This document shows, one piece after another, positions 8,709 through 18,912 of a stretch of 64,000 bases of DNA; position 1 is the first letter of the stretch, and every line of letters starts with the position of its first letter. The translations under genes were made by a program, and so were the position numbers. The notes under the pieces were generated by a model. The model saw only the letters and a program-made list of their open reading frames with translations, ran no database searches and was not told the origin of the DNA. The stretch comes from JBBPZA01 sp963728925 (GTDB taxonomy: Bacteria > Actinomycetota > Thermoleophilia > Solirubrobacterales > Solirubrobacteraceae), in the NCBI GenBank assembly GCA_963728925.1, contig CAVSMB010000002.1:1-64000 (forward strand), read 5' to 3'.

Positions 8709-10172
8709 CTACGCGGCCTCGATCGCCGGTCGCTCGCTCGTGATCGTCTCCAGCTGGGCCGCCGTCGCCGGCTGGAGCACAGTGACCGCGAGGACCACGG
8801 CGAGGGCGACCAGGCCCGCCCCGACCGCGAACGCGAGGTGGTAGCCGCCGGTCAGCGCCGCCGCCGAGTCCTGGACGCCGGCCTCGAGCGTGTCGGTCCG
8901 CGAGGTGGCGAGCGTCGCGAGCACCGCGAGGCCGAGCGCGCCGCCGACCTGCTGGGTGGTGTTGACCAGCCCTGAGGCAAGGCCCGAGTCGCTCGCCGTC
9001 GCCCCCGACATCGCCAACGTCATCGTGGCGGGGAAGGACAGGCCGGCTCCGACCCCCAGGAGGACCATCGAGGGCAGGACGTCGATGACGTAGGCCGCGT
9101 CGACGGGCGCGCGGGCGAGGAGCGCGAGCCCGGCCACGATCAGGCCGAGCCCCGGTACGAGCACGGCGCGCGGCCCGAAGCGCGTGTTCAGCCGCGCCGA
9201 GAAGCCCAGCGACAGCGCGCCTATGCCCACCGACACGGGAAGGAAGGCCAGCCCGATCTGCACCGCGTCGTAGCCGAGCACACGTTGGAGGTGGAGCGCT
9301 CCGAGGAAGAACATCCCGAACAGCCCGGCCACCATGAGGACCTGGACGAGGTTCGCCCCCGAGACGTTCCGCGAGCGCAGCACGCGCAGCGGCAGCAGCG
9401 GGTTCGCGGCCGCGAGCTGGCGCGCGACGAACGACGCGAGCAGTACGAGGGCGACCGCCCCGAAGCCCAGCGTGTGCGTGGAGCCCCACCCGTAGTCGGC
9501 TGCTTCGACGATCGTGTAGACGCCGAGCATGAGCGCGGCGGTGACGAGAAACGCGCCCGAGACATCGTCGCCCTCCCCGATCCCGATCCCGCGCTCGCGG
9601 TCGAGCAGCCGGACGGCGAGCACGGCGGCCACGATCCCGATCGGCAGGTTGACGAAGAAGATCCAGTGCCAGTTGATGGCCTGGGTCAGGACGCCGCCGG
9701 CGAGCAGCCCGATCGAGGCGCCGGCGGAGGCGACGAAGCTGTAGACGCCGATAGCCGTCGCCCGCTCACGGGGCTCGGGGAACATCGTGACGATCATCCC
9801 GAGGATCACCGCCGAGGTCAGCGCTCCGCCGACGCCCTGGACGAAGCGCGCGCCGATCAGCATCTCCTGGCTGCCGGCGAGCCCGCACAGCAGCGACGCC
9901 ACGGTGAACAGGCCGAGGCCGGAGAGGAAGATGCGCCGGCGCCCGATCAGGTCGCCGAGGCGGCCGGCCAGGAGCAGCAGCCCGCCGAAGGCGATCAGGT
10001 ATGCGTTGACCACCCACGCCAGGCTCGACTGCGAGAAGCCCAGGTCGTCCTGGATGGACGGCAAGGCCACGTTCACGATCGTGCTGTCGAGGATGATCAT
10101 CAGCATCCCCGCGCAGAGGACGACGAGCGCGATCCAGCGCGAGTCGCGGGTCCTCGGAGCGTTCTCGGTCAT
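8709..10172 (-). CDS. MFS drug exporter, DHA2 (EmrB/QacA) family
   Basis: A 487-residue, 14-helix exporter. Helix 1 carries LDSTIVNVALPSIQDDL, motif A is GRLGDLIGRRRIF, and helix 5 has the antiporter motif C region (ASIGLLAGGVLTQAINWHW). It probably pumps a toxic lipophilic compound out of the cell. It follows a MarR regulator gene on the same strand by 74 bp, so the two likely form an inducible efflux operon. This protein is not closely alike to the other MFS protein in the window (5848-7482) apart from family motifs. Confidence 0.9.
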   Translation of the reverse strand: MTENAPRTRDSRWIALVVLCAGMLMIILDSTIVNVALPSIQDDLGFSQSSLAWVVNAYLIAFGGLLLLAGRLGDLIGRRRIFLSGLGLFTVASLLCGLAGSQEMLIGARFVQGVGGALTSAVILGMIVTMFPEPRERATAIGVYSFVASAGASIGLLAGGVLTQAINWHWIFFVNLPIGIVAAVLAVRLLDRERGIGIGEGDDVSGAFLVTAALMLGVYTIVEAADYGWGSTHTLGFGAVALVLLASFVARQLAAANPLLPLRVLRSRNVSGANLVQVLMVAGLFGMFFLGALHLQRVLGYDAVQIGLAFLPVSVGIGALSLGFSARLNTRFGPRAVLVPGLGLIVAGLALLARAPVDAAYVIDVLPSMVLLGVGAGLSFPATMTLAMSGATASDSGLASGLVNTTQQVGGALGLAVLATLATSRTDTLEAGVQDSAAALTGGYHLAFAVGAGLVALAVVLAVTVLQPATAAQLETITSERPAIEAA

Positions 10173-10246
10173 CGGGTCGCCTCCCGCGTCGTGAGCGCAG
10201 GTGCAACCGTAGCAGAGCGTCCCGTTACGGACGATCCCTTATGGGA

Positions 10247-10741
10247 CTACACCGACGCCGGCGCGCTCCGCGGACGCCGCACGGGCCTTTGACATTTGGC
10301 CGGCGCGGAGAGCCGGCCCTCCGCGAGCCTCTCCAAGGCGTGCACGAAGGTCTGGCGCTCGCGAGCCGGGAGCGCGGACAGGACGTCGTCGTTGATGCTC
10401 GCGACGATCTCGGCCGCCTCGGCCGCCTTGCGCTTCCCGGCGGGGGTGACGGCGATGATCCTCGCGCGGCGGTCGGCGGTCGCCGCCCGCCGCTCCGCGA
10501 GCCCCGCCCGCTCGAGCTCGTCCATCGTCACGACCATCGTCGTCTTGTCCAGATCGCACAGCTGTGCAACCTCGCCTTGGGTCAGCTCGCCGGAGAGCGC
10601 CTTGGACAGGACGCAGTGCCCGCGGGGCGAGATCCCGAGCCCTTCCAGGCCCGCCGTCAGCTCGGCCGAGAGCGCGTGAGCGGTCTGGCCGAGGAGGAGC
10701 ATGAGGTCCTCCGTGAGCTGCGTCGGGGCGGTGGTCGCCAT
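10247..10741 (-). CDS. MarR-family transcriptional regulator
   Basis: A 164-residue winged-helix regulator. Residues around 50-110 form the DNA-binding core: LTQGEVAQLCDLDKTTMVVT, then MDELERAGLAERRAATADRR, then IIAVTPAGKRK. Such proteins usually repress a neighbouring efflux gene and let go on ligand binding, which fits the MFS exporter immediately downstream. The start at ATG 10741 is preferred over the more distal 10798 because TATCCT (10748-10753) lies 6 nt upstream as a leaderless -10 box. Confidence 0.85.
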   Translation of the reverse strand: MATTAPTQLTEDLMLLLGQTAHALSAELTAGLEGLGISPRGHCVLSKALSGELTQGEVAQLCDLDKTTMVVTMDELERAGLAERRAATADRRARIIAVTPAGKRKAAEAAEIVASINDDVLSALPARERQTFVHALERLAEGRLSAPAKCQRPVRRPRSAPASV

Positions 10742-10923
10742 GACGAGAGGATACCAGCGATCTTCCGCTCCGAGATGGTCTGGCAGCGGAACGACCACCC
10801 GATTGACGCGGCTCGGGAAACGTGGGAGGCTCGATCTCGCGCCCGGGGGAGACCTGTCTGTATCCCCACGGCTGCGCGAGACCGCAGGCAGACCGGGTCA
10901 GGCGACGACAGGAGAACGCGACG

Positions 10924-11460
10924 ATGGCGTACGACCCACGGACCGACACGGGGATCCCCACCGAGCCCGTTGGCTCCCTTCCCAGGCCGAGCACGCTCCA
11001 GGCAGCGTACGCGGACTACGACGCGGGGAAGATCGACAAGGACGCGCTCGAGGCCGAGCAGGACGCCGCCGCCAAGGACTCGATCGAGAACCACGAGAAG
11101 GCCGGGTCGCCGATCATCTCCGACGGCGAGCAGCGCTGGTCGAGCTTCGCCACCTACGCGATCACCGACACGCTCGCGGGCACCGGCCTCGCCGACAACC
11201 TCGCGCCCACCGGCGGCCAGTACTTCGCGATCTTCGCGGACGGGCACAACCGTCAGCTTCCGCGCCTCACCGGGGGGCCGTTCCGCTACAAGACCTACGC
11301 CGCCGACACGCTGAAGAAGTCCCTTCCCTACGCGAGCAAGCCGATGAAGCAGGCGGTCATCGCCCCCTCGATGCTCGCGCTGCTCTACCCGCTGGAGGAC
11401 AAGGTCCCCGGCTACTCGCGCGAGCAGTTCGGGGGGAATGGTTGCGCTGCTGCGGGCTAG
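10924..11460 (+). pseudogene. MetE-like (cobalamin-independent methionine synthase family) protein, truncated
   Basis: The 178 residues start with the typical IPTEPVGSLPRP and contain SPIISDGEQRWSSFATYAIT and a TGGPFRYKTYAADTL region, matching the first half of actinobacterial MetE C-terminal-like proteins (UROD/MetE superfamily, usually about 370 residues). At about 11430, after GYSREQF, the sequence turns into GGNGCAAAG and stops. The zinc-ligand half is gone, so it is almost certainly inactive. An AGGAGA ribosome site precedes the ATG. Confidence 0.7.
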
Positions 11461-11489
11461 ATATGCGTCCCGCGGAGGGTTCGACGACC

Positions 11490-11495
11490 TAGCCT
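11490..11495 (+). promoter_or_regulatory. Putative -10 element of a leaderless gene
   Basis: TAGCCT lies exactly 7 nt before the ATG at 11503, which supports that start over the TTG at 11497. Confidence 0.5.
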
Positions 11496-11502
11496 CTTGG
11501 CC

Positions 11503-12432
11503 ATGTCCTGCCCAGTCGCCGGCATCCGGGACGCGGAGGCTGCCGAGGCGGTGACGCTCGAGGCGCTGCGGCGGCGGTCGTCGGACACCTGGGAGGCCTA
11601 CCGCGAGCAGCTCGCCGCCCATCCCGACGCGATCGGGGCGCCGGTCGTCGCGATCGCCGAGGCCCGGGTGCGCGTGGCGGTCGACGCTGAAGAGCGAGCG
11701 CTCGGATTCTCGGTCGTGGAGCCCGCGGGCGACGGGGGCGTCGAGCTCGACGCGCTCTTCGTGGAGCCCGAGGCCATGGGGGCCGGGGTCGGGCGGGCGC
11801 TCGTCGCCGACCTCGCGGCTCGCGCCCGTGAGACGGGCGCGCCGCACGTCGAGGTGATCGCCGGCGACGAGGCTGTCGGCTTCTACGAGCGTCTCGGCTT
11901 TCGGCGTCGCGGCCGGGCACAGACGCGCTTCGCGCTCGCCCACCGGCTGCGCCTCGACCATCTGAGCGGCGCCGGAAGGAGGCGCCGCCACCCCAACGTC
12001 GACACTTCCGCGATGGCCGCGATCGGGCAGGCGCTCCACGGGGGCCGCGGCGGCCGGCGTTCGTGCAGACGGTCGAGTGGCTGCTCGATCCCGAGGGCTT
12101 CATGCGGCGCTGCGCGCGGCGGTACGGCGAGGCGTTCTCCGTGCGCCTGGGCCCGAGCGCCGACGTCGTCTTCCTCTCCGGTCCGAGCGCGGTCCAGGCG
12201 GTGTTCCGCGGGCCTCCCGAGCAGATGCGGATGGGGGACATCAACGGGCTCTTGCGGCGCGTTCTCGGCCACAACTCGCTGCTCGTGCTCGACGGCGAGG
12301 AGCACCTGCGCCAGCGGCGGCTTCTGCTGTCGGCCCGACGGCCGCGCCGGCGACGGTCCCCGCGCAAGGGGTGGACGAATGTTCAGCCGTCCTGTGCGCA
12401 AGCGCAAACAAACGCGTCGCACGCGCCGATAG
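11503..12432 (+). CDS. GNAT-family N-acetyltransferase with a run-on tail
   Basis: The first 155 residues are a GNAT acetyltransferase: AEERALGFSVVEPAG, a DALFVEPEAMGAGVGRALVA segment containing the acetyl-CoA loop, then VEVIAGDEAVGFYERLGFRR. The substrate is unknown. The open frame runs on to 12432, but from about residue 165 it is arginine-rich and lies out of frame over a P450 fragment, so the natural stop has probably been lost or moved by an indel. The real protein should end near 11970-12000. Confidence 0.7.
   Translation: MSCPVAGIRDAEAAEAVTLEALRRRSSDTWEAYREQLAAHPDAIGAPVVAIAEARVRVAVDAEERALGFSVVEPAGDGGVELDALFVEPEAMGAGVGRALVADLAARARETGAPHVEVIAGDEAVGFYERLGFRRRGRAQTRFALAHRLRLDHLSGAGRRRRHPNVDTSAMAAIGQALHGGRGGRRSCRRSSGCSIPRASCGAARGGTARRSPCAWARAPTSSSSPVRARSRRCSAGLPSRCGWGTSTGSCGAFSATTRCSCSTARSTCASGGFCCRPDGRAGDGPRARGGRMFSRPVRKRKQTRRTRR
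12000..12341 (+). pseudogene. Cytochrome P450, N-terminal fragment
   Basis: The frame through GTG 12063 reads QTVEWLLDPEGFMRRCARRY, then GEAFSVRLG, then HNSLLVLDGEEHLRQRRLLL, the substrate-side N-terminal part of a class I P450 including the C-helix DGEEHxRxR heme-propionate motif. A proline-rich leader ahead of it (TLPRWPRSG) is in another frame, indicating an indel near 12045. After about 12341 the P450 signal ends; the ExxR and heme-cysteine regions are absent. Confidence 0.6.
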
Positions 12433-12441
12433 AACGTCCAG

Positions 12442-14190
12442 ATGGCGACGGCCGATCCCAAGGCCGACGAGACATCGGCCGGCGGCCGCACCTCGGCAAG
12501 CGGCCGGGCCATGCTGTTGCGCGGGCTGACCCCGGGGACGGCCGCGCGCTGGCAGGCCTACCTGTTCGCCGCGGCGGGGTTAGTCGGCGCCGTCGGGGTT
12601 CTGCTCCCCCACCCCGATCGCTTCGACGAGGTCGGGATGCTCGCGGTCCAGATCAGCTCGATGACCGTCGCCGTCTTGCTGTTCGTGCTCGGGCGGCGCA
12701 CCCCGCGCTGGCTGATCGCGGCAGGGCCCTACGCGGCGGCGTCGCTGACCTCGGTGGTGATCGTCTTCAGCGGATCGAGCACGAGTGCCTACCTGCTGTT
12801 CTACCTCTGGGTCGCCTTCTACGCGTTCTACTTCCTGTCGCGCCGGCAGGCTGCGTTCCTCGCCGCCTTCGCGATGGCCAACTACGCCGCCGTGGTCATC
12901 GGCTTCCGCGTCGTGGGCGACCCCCCCGGGCCCCGCGACGACGCGGACATCTCGGCCCTCGTCCTCATCACCGGGACGGTCGCGGTGGCCGGCGTGTTCA
13001 TCGTCGTGCTGCGCGAACGTCTGGCGGGCCTGATCGACAAGCTCACCGACGCCGCGAGCAGCGATCCGCTCACCGGCCTGCTGAACCGCCGCGGCCTGCA
13101 TCGCACACTCGAGATGGAGCTGGCACGCCACGAGCGCTCGCGGCGACCCTTCAGCCTGCTGCTCGGGGACTGCGACTTCTTCAAGCGGCTCAACGACCGC
13201 CTCGGCCATCACGCCGGCGACGACGCGCTGGTGCGCATCGCCGGCCTCCTCGAGAGCCACAAGCGGCGCATCGACGTCGCGGCGCGCTTCGGGGGTGAGG
13301 AGTTCGCGCTCGTGCTGCCCGAGGCTGACGAGCACGAGGCCTACCTGGTCGCCGAGCGCCTGCGCCACCGCGTCGGCGAGGCCTTCGGCGAGGAGCCGGT
13401 GCCGCTGACCATGAGCTTCGGGGTCGCCGCCTACCCCACGCACGGGGCGAGCGCCGACCAGCTCATGCGCACCGCCGACGACGCCCTCTACGCCGCCAAG
13501 GCGCTGGGTCGCGACCGGACGGTGCTCTCGAGCGCCGAGATCGAGGAGCTCCTCGCGGCCCGCGGCGCGGGCATGACCCCGCACGACGAGGCAAAGCTCG
13601 CCACCGTGCTGGCGCTGGCCGAGGCGCTGGACATGCGCGACACCGGCACCGCGCGCCACTCGCAGACAGTCGGGCGCTACTGCGAGCTGATGGCCCGCGA
13701 GCTCGGCCTCCCGCCGCCGCGCGTGGAGCGGATCCGGGTGGCCGGGATCCTGCACGACATCGGCAAGATCAGCGTGCCCGACGCGATCCTGCGCAAGGCC
13801 GGGCCGCTCACCGACAGCGAGTACGAGCAGATGTGCAAGCACCCCGAGGCCGGAGCGCGACTCCTCGGCGGCTCTGGGCTCGACGACATCCGCGCCTGGG
13901 TGCTCGCCCACCACGAGCGTCCCGACGGCGCGGGCTACCCGCGCCGCCTCGCGGACGCCGACATCCCCCTCGAGGCGCGCATCCTCGCGGTGGGTGACGC
14001 CTACGAGGCGATGACCAGCGACCGCGTGTACCGGCGCGCGACCGGCTCGGCGAGCGCGCGGCGCGAGCTGCGCTCCAAGGCCGGCACCCAGTTCGACGGC
14101 CGCGTCGTCGCCGCCTTCATCCGTGCGCTGGACCGCGAGCAGCGCCGCGGGCGCGACCCGGCGCGCAGCGATCGCGCGCTCGGCAAGTAG
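12442..14190 (+). CDS. Membrane GGDEF / HD-GYP protein (c-di-GMP synthesis and breakdown)
   Basis: A 582-residue protein with five or six N-terminal membrane helices (residues 35-195), a GGDEF domain (about 205-365) and an HD-GYP domain (about 385-570). The diguanylate cyclase site is intact (ARFGGEEFALVLPEA), with an inhibitory RxxD site (RRID) five residues before GGEEF. The phosphodiesterase half has RHSQTVGRY, HDIGKISVPDAIL and HHERPDGAGYP, so its metal ligands are present. Both opposing activities thus look possible in one sensor. The next gene follows by about 40 bp with its own ribosome site. Confidence 0.92.
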   Translation: MATADPKADETSAGGRTSASGRAMLLRGLTPGTAARWQAYLFAAAGLVGAVGVLLPHPDRFDEVGMLAVQISSMTVAVLLFVLGRRTPRWLIAAGPYAAASLTSVVIVFSGSSTSAYLLFYLWVAFYAFYFLSRRQAAFLAAFAMANYAAVVIGFRVVGDPPGPRDDADISALVLITGTVAVAGVFIVVLRERLAGLIDKLTDAASSDPLTGLLNRRGLHRTLEMELARHERSRRPFSLLLGDCDFFKRLNDRLGHHAGDDALVRIAGLLESHKRRIDVAARFGGEEFALVLPEADEHEAYLVAERLRHRVGEAFGEEPVPLTMSFGVAAYPTHGASADQLMRTADDALYAAKALGRDRTVLSSAEIEELLAARGAGMTPHDEAKLATVLALAEALDMRDTGTARHSQTVGRYCELMARELGLPPPRVERIRVAGILHDIGKISVPDAILRKAGPLTDSEYEQMCKHPEAGARLLGGSGLDDIRAWVLAHHERPDGAGYPRRLADADIPLEARILAVGDAYEAMTSDRVYRRATGSASARRELRSKAGTQFDGRVVAAFIRALDREQRRGRDPARSDRALGK

Positions 14191-14233
14191 TCTCGGCGGG
14201 AACCCCCGACCCCGAGCCACCGAGGAGAACCGC

Positions 14234-14641
14234 ATGCTGTTCGGCCAGGAGCACGTCGACCGCTACGTCGCCACCGACGGCGAGGAGGGCCACGACTGGC
14301 AGGGCACCACGGTGCTGATCCTCACCACCAAGGGCCGGCGCTCGGGCGAGCAGCGCAGCACGCCGCTCATCTACGGCTCGCACGGAGACGACCACGTGGT
14401 CGTCGCCTCCAAGGGCGGCGCCGACGAGCCGCCGGCCTGGTACCTCAACCTCGAGGCCGACCCGGACATCACCGTCCAGGTCAAGGGCGACCGCTTCCCG
14501 GCGCGGGCGCGCACGGCGACTGCCGAGGAGAAGCCCGAGCTGTGGCGGATGATGACCGGGCAGTGGCCGGCCTACGACGAGTACCAGACCAAGACCGACC
14601 GCGAGATCCCCGTCGTCGTGCTCGAGCGCCGCGACGACTGA
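14234..14641 (+). CDS. Deazaflavin (F420)-dependent nitroreductase-family protein
   Basis: A 135-residue DDN/FDOR-A-type split-barrel protein, expected to bind coenzyme F420 and reduce quinones or nitro compounds. The diagnostic LILTTKGRRSGEQRSTPLIY and VVASKGGADEPPAWYLNLEA segments are present and the length is typical. Start ATG 14234 has GAGGAGA 8 bp upstream. A terminator hairpin follows at 14676. Confidence 0.9.
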   Translation: MLFGQEHVDRYVATDGEEGHDWQGTTVLILTTKGRRSGEQRSTPLIYGSHGDDHVVVASKGGADEPPAWYLNLEADPDITVQVKGDRFPARARTATAEEKPELWRMMTGQWPAYDEYQTKTDREIPVVVLERRDD

Positions 14642-14675
14642 CGTGCGGCGCCTGGCGGCGGTGGGGCCATAACCC

Positions 14676-14702
14676 CCCTCGATCGGCTCTCTGGATCGAG
14701 GG
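14676..14702 (+). terminator. Terminator hairpin after the F420 enzyme gene
   Basis: CCCTCGATC and GATCGAGGG pair perfectly around a 9-nt loop and are followed by TTGCTTGC. The hairpin lies 34 bp beyond the stop codon and between convergent genes, so it may serve both directions. Confidence 0.6.
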
Positions 14703-14765
14703 TTGCTTGCGCCCCTAGCCGAGATCGCCGCGCTGCGCCGCGCCGCGCATCCGCAGAATCAACCG

Positions 14766-16610
<1,845 letters not shown>

Positions 16611-16616
16611 GACCGT

Positions 16617-17279
16617 TCACTGTAGGCAGGCGACGTCGCCCACGACGGTCGCGAAAGGCTCCACTCCGGCGGCGGCGAGAGCGATCCAGACACCCGGGCG
16701 CAGATCCAGATCGGCCACCACGTCACGGGCGCCGGCGGGCAGCGGTACGCCCAGCCCGACGCCATGGCACTTGACGCGCGCCTCGTGTCGCACCCACAAG
16801 CGATGGAAGAGCGCCTCGCGCGTCTCCATCAACGCCGCGGCGACGCGGGCCGCCTGCACCGGCGGGAGACCAACCTGTGCGAGGCGCACCGGGTCGCGAC
16901 CCTCGCGCGGGTACTCCGCGTCGATCCCGACCTCCCGGTCGAAGGCCACCGCGACGACGAGCAGCGCGCCCGTGTGGCTGACACTGAAGCGCAGCGGGTG
17001 GGCCGCGGGCTGCGCGAGACGCGGCTTGCCGTGGGGGCCTGCCGCGAAGCGCAGGGCGGCGGGGTCGACGCCGACGAGGCCGGCGAGGATGCGCCGCCGC
17101 GCCCAGCGGCCGGCGGCGGCCCTCTCGCGGCGGCGAGGGTCGAGGATGCGGTCAAGCGCTGCCTGCTCGTCGGGCGCGAGCGCTCCGGCCGGCGGCGGCG
17201 GAGCGGTGTCGAGGTCCACCGGCCACACCTCGATCTCCCCGGGGCGGGGCCGCGGGCGCCGACAGGCGCTCAGGCCCAC
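16617..17279 (-). CDS. 4'-phosphopantetheinyl transferase (Sfp/HetI type)
   Basis: A 220-residue enzyme moving phosphopantetheine from CoA to carrier proteins of fatty-acid, polyketide or peptide synthesis. The motifs are GPHGKPRL, FSVSHTGALLVVAV, the metal-binding VGIDAEYPRE and FHRLWVRHEARVKCHGVGL. Its GTG start overlaps the stop of the upstream SDR gene, so it is cotranslated with it. An AcpS partner is not visible in the window. Confidence 0.9.
   Translation of the reverse strand: MGLSACRRPRPRPGEIEVWPVDLDTAPPPPAGALAPDEQAALDRILDPRRRERAAAGRWARRRILAGLVGVDPAALRFAAGPHGKPRLAQPAAHPLRFSVSHTGALLVVAVAFDREVGIDAEYPREGRDPVRLAQVGLPPVQAARVAAALMETREALFHRLWVRHEARVKCHGVGLGVPLPAGARDVVADLDLRPGVWIALAAAGVEPFATVVGDVACLQ
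16619..16624 (-). promoter_or_regulatory. Putative -10 element for typA
   Basis: TACAGT on the minus strand, 8 nt before the typA GTG, overlapping the last codons of the phosphopantetheinyl transferase gene. Confidence 0.4.
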
Positions 17280-18103
17280 TGCGCGACGAGCTCGTCGGAG
17301 AGCTCGCGCAGCCGCCGCCGAGCCTCGGGGTCGTAGGCCTGCTCGTCGGCGTGCGCCTCGTTCAGACCGGAGAAGTAGCGGCCGGAGACGCCCTCCAGCG
17401 CCGGGTCGCTGACCAGCCGGCGGGTCGCCACGACGCCCTCGGCGAGCTCTGACATCGGGGTGGCGCCCGCGTGGGTGACCATCTTCGTCGGCATGTAGGT
17501 GGCGGGGTGCAAGGCGCTCGCGGTGACCCCGGCGTCGGACAGCTCGTCCGCGAGGTCGAAGGTGAAGAGGATCTGCGCGAGCTTGGACTGGCAGTAGGCG
17601 CGCACGCCGCTGTAGCCGTGGACGAGCATCGGGTCCTCGAAGTCGATCTGCATCTGGCCGGCCGAGCTGACGTTGACCACTCGCGCCGGAGCCGACGCGG
17701 TGAGCAGCGGCACGAGCCGGCGGGTGAGCAGGTAGCCGGCGAGGTAGTTCACGGCGAAGCGCAGCTCGTAGCCGTCGGCGCTCTGCAGGCGCGCGCCGTC
17801 GCCGGGCAGCGACGTCCCGATGCCCGCGTTGTTGACCAGCGCGTCGAGTCGCTCGGTGCCGGACGCCACCTCGTCGGCGAGGCGGCGGACCTCGGCGAGC
17901 GATGCGAGGTCGGCAAGAAGCAGGCGCGGCGCCGGTCCCGTGGCACGCTCCGCGACCTCGGCGAGCGCGGCCTCGCCGCGCTGGGCGCTGCGGCCGTGGA
18001 CGAGCACGGTCGCGCCCTCGGCGGCGAGCTCGCCGGCGAGCGCGCGCCCGAGGCCGTCAGTGGCGCCGGTGACGAGGATCGTCCGCTCGGCCATCGGCGT
18101 CAT
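17270..18103 (-). CDS. Short-chain dehydrogenase/reductase (retinol-dehydrogenase-like)
   Basis: A 277-residue NAD(P)-dependent SDR. The cofactor loop is VTGATDGLGRAL, followed by LVNNAGIG, a catalytic VVNVSSAGQ serine and the YCQSK Tyr-Lys pair. The C-terminal part resembles plant/animal protochlorophyllide- and retinol-reductase-like SDRs common in actinobacteria. It overlaps the thioesterase gene by 47 bp at its start and the transferase gene by 10 bp at its end, forming a compact operon. The substrate is unknown. Confidence 0.85.
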   Translation of the reverse strand: MTPMAERTILVTGATDGLGRALAGELAAEGATVLVHGRSAQRGEAALAEVAERATGPAPRLLLADLASLAEVRRLADEVASGTERLDALVNNAGIGTSLPGDGARLQSADGYELRFAVNYLAGYLLTRRLVPLLTASAPARVVNVSSAGQMQIDFEDPMLVHGYSGVRAYCQSKLAQILFTFDLADELSDAGVTASALHPATYMPTKMVTHAGATPMSELAEGVVATRRLVSDPALEGVSGRYFSGLNEAHADEQAYDPEARRRLRELSDELVAQWA

Positions 18104-18896
18104 TGTCCCCGAGGAGCAAGCCGAGCTGGCGCGACTGGGCGACGAGCGTGCCGTCCCGGGACCACAGCTCGCCGTCCTCGTCGAAGAACCCGTCGCGCAC
18201 GAGCCGCGTCCGGAAGCGCGCCAGCAGCAGCCCGTCTGCGAGCGGGAGCGGCGCGCGGAAGTGCACGGTCATGTCGACCGTGGGCGCCGGGGTGAGCGCG
18301 CCCAGCCGCGGCCACGGCGCCGGGTACCACGCGTCGGCGAGCAGCGCGACCGCGAGCGCATCGACCGGCCGCTGCTCGTACAGCCCGAGCCAGCCGCCGG
18401 TCTCGGCGTGCTCGGCACGGCTGAAGGGCGGCTCGCCGAAGCGCCGCTGCATGCTGAGGTGCTGACGGAAAGGCGGCGGCGGCGCGCCCACGAACCGCTC
18501 GGCGGGCGCGTTGCGATCGCCCGGCCCCTCGACGTCCGGCGCCGGCGCGTCGGCGAGCAGCGGCCCGGGCCAGGGCGCGCTGAACGCGGCGACCGCCAGG
18601 GCGACGGTCGCGCTCTCCTGCTCGAGCCGCGCGCTCGCGGTGGTCAGCGAGCGCCCGGTGCGCTCGACCCGTGGCGCCACGGTGATCGGGCCGGGCTTCG
18701 GCGGCCGCAGGAAGTGCATGGTCAGCGAGCGCGGCGCGCGGCATTCGTCGTCGACGGCGAGCATCAGGCCGCGCAGCGTGAGGGCCATGACGAACCCGCC
18801 CAGCGGCCCGAGCGGCGTCCACCACGTCTCGATGATCTCCCCCTCGAACGTGCCGTCCCCGAGCGGACGCAGCGCGGTGTCGTCGTCGAAGGCCAT
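18057..18896 (-). CDS. Acyl-CoA thioesterase, double hot-dog (TesB-like)
   Basis: A 279-residue thioesterase-family protein that should cleave acyl-CoA. The two hot-dog halves are visible as WTPLGPLGGFVMALTLRG...SLTMHFLRPPKPGPITV and as VDMTVHFRAPLPLADGLLLA...DGTLVAQSRQLGLL. The start at ATG 18896 fits the family N-terminus; the frame remains open further upstream over the DNA methyltransferase. Its last 47 bases overlap the SDR start, so the thioesterase, SDR and phosphopantetheinyl transferase genes are probably cotranscribed. Confidence 0.82.
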   Translation of the reverse strand: MAFDDDTALRPLGDGTFEGEIIETWWTPLGPLGGFVMALTLRGLMLAVDDECRAPRSLTMHFLRPPKPGPITVAPRVERTGRSLTTASARLEQESATVALAVAAFSAPWPGPLLADAPAPDVEGPGDRNAPAERFVGAPPPPFRQHLSMQRRFGEPPFSRAEHAETGGWLGLYEQRPVDALAVALLADAWYPAPWPRLGALTPAPTVDMTVHFRAPLPLADGLLLARFRTRLVRDGFFDEDGELWSRDGTLVAQSRQLGLLLGDNDADGRADDPRHRRH

Positions 18897-18912
18897 CGGC
18901 GGGGAGGAGAGC

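Noticed and set aside
6886..9489. A minus-strand open frame of 867 codons
   Set aside because: It runs antisense through two MFS genes and the hydrolase, is Arg/Ala-rich without any domain, and arises from the high GC content.
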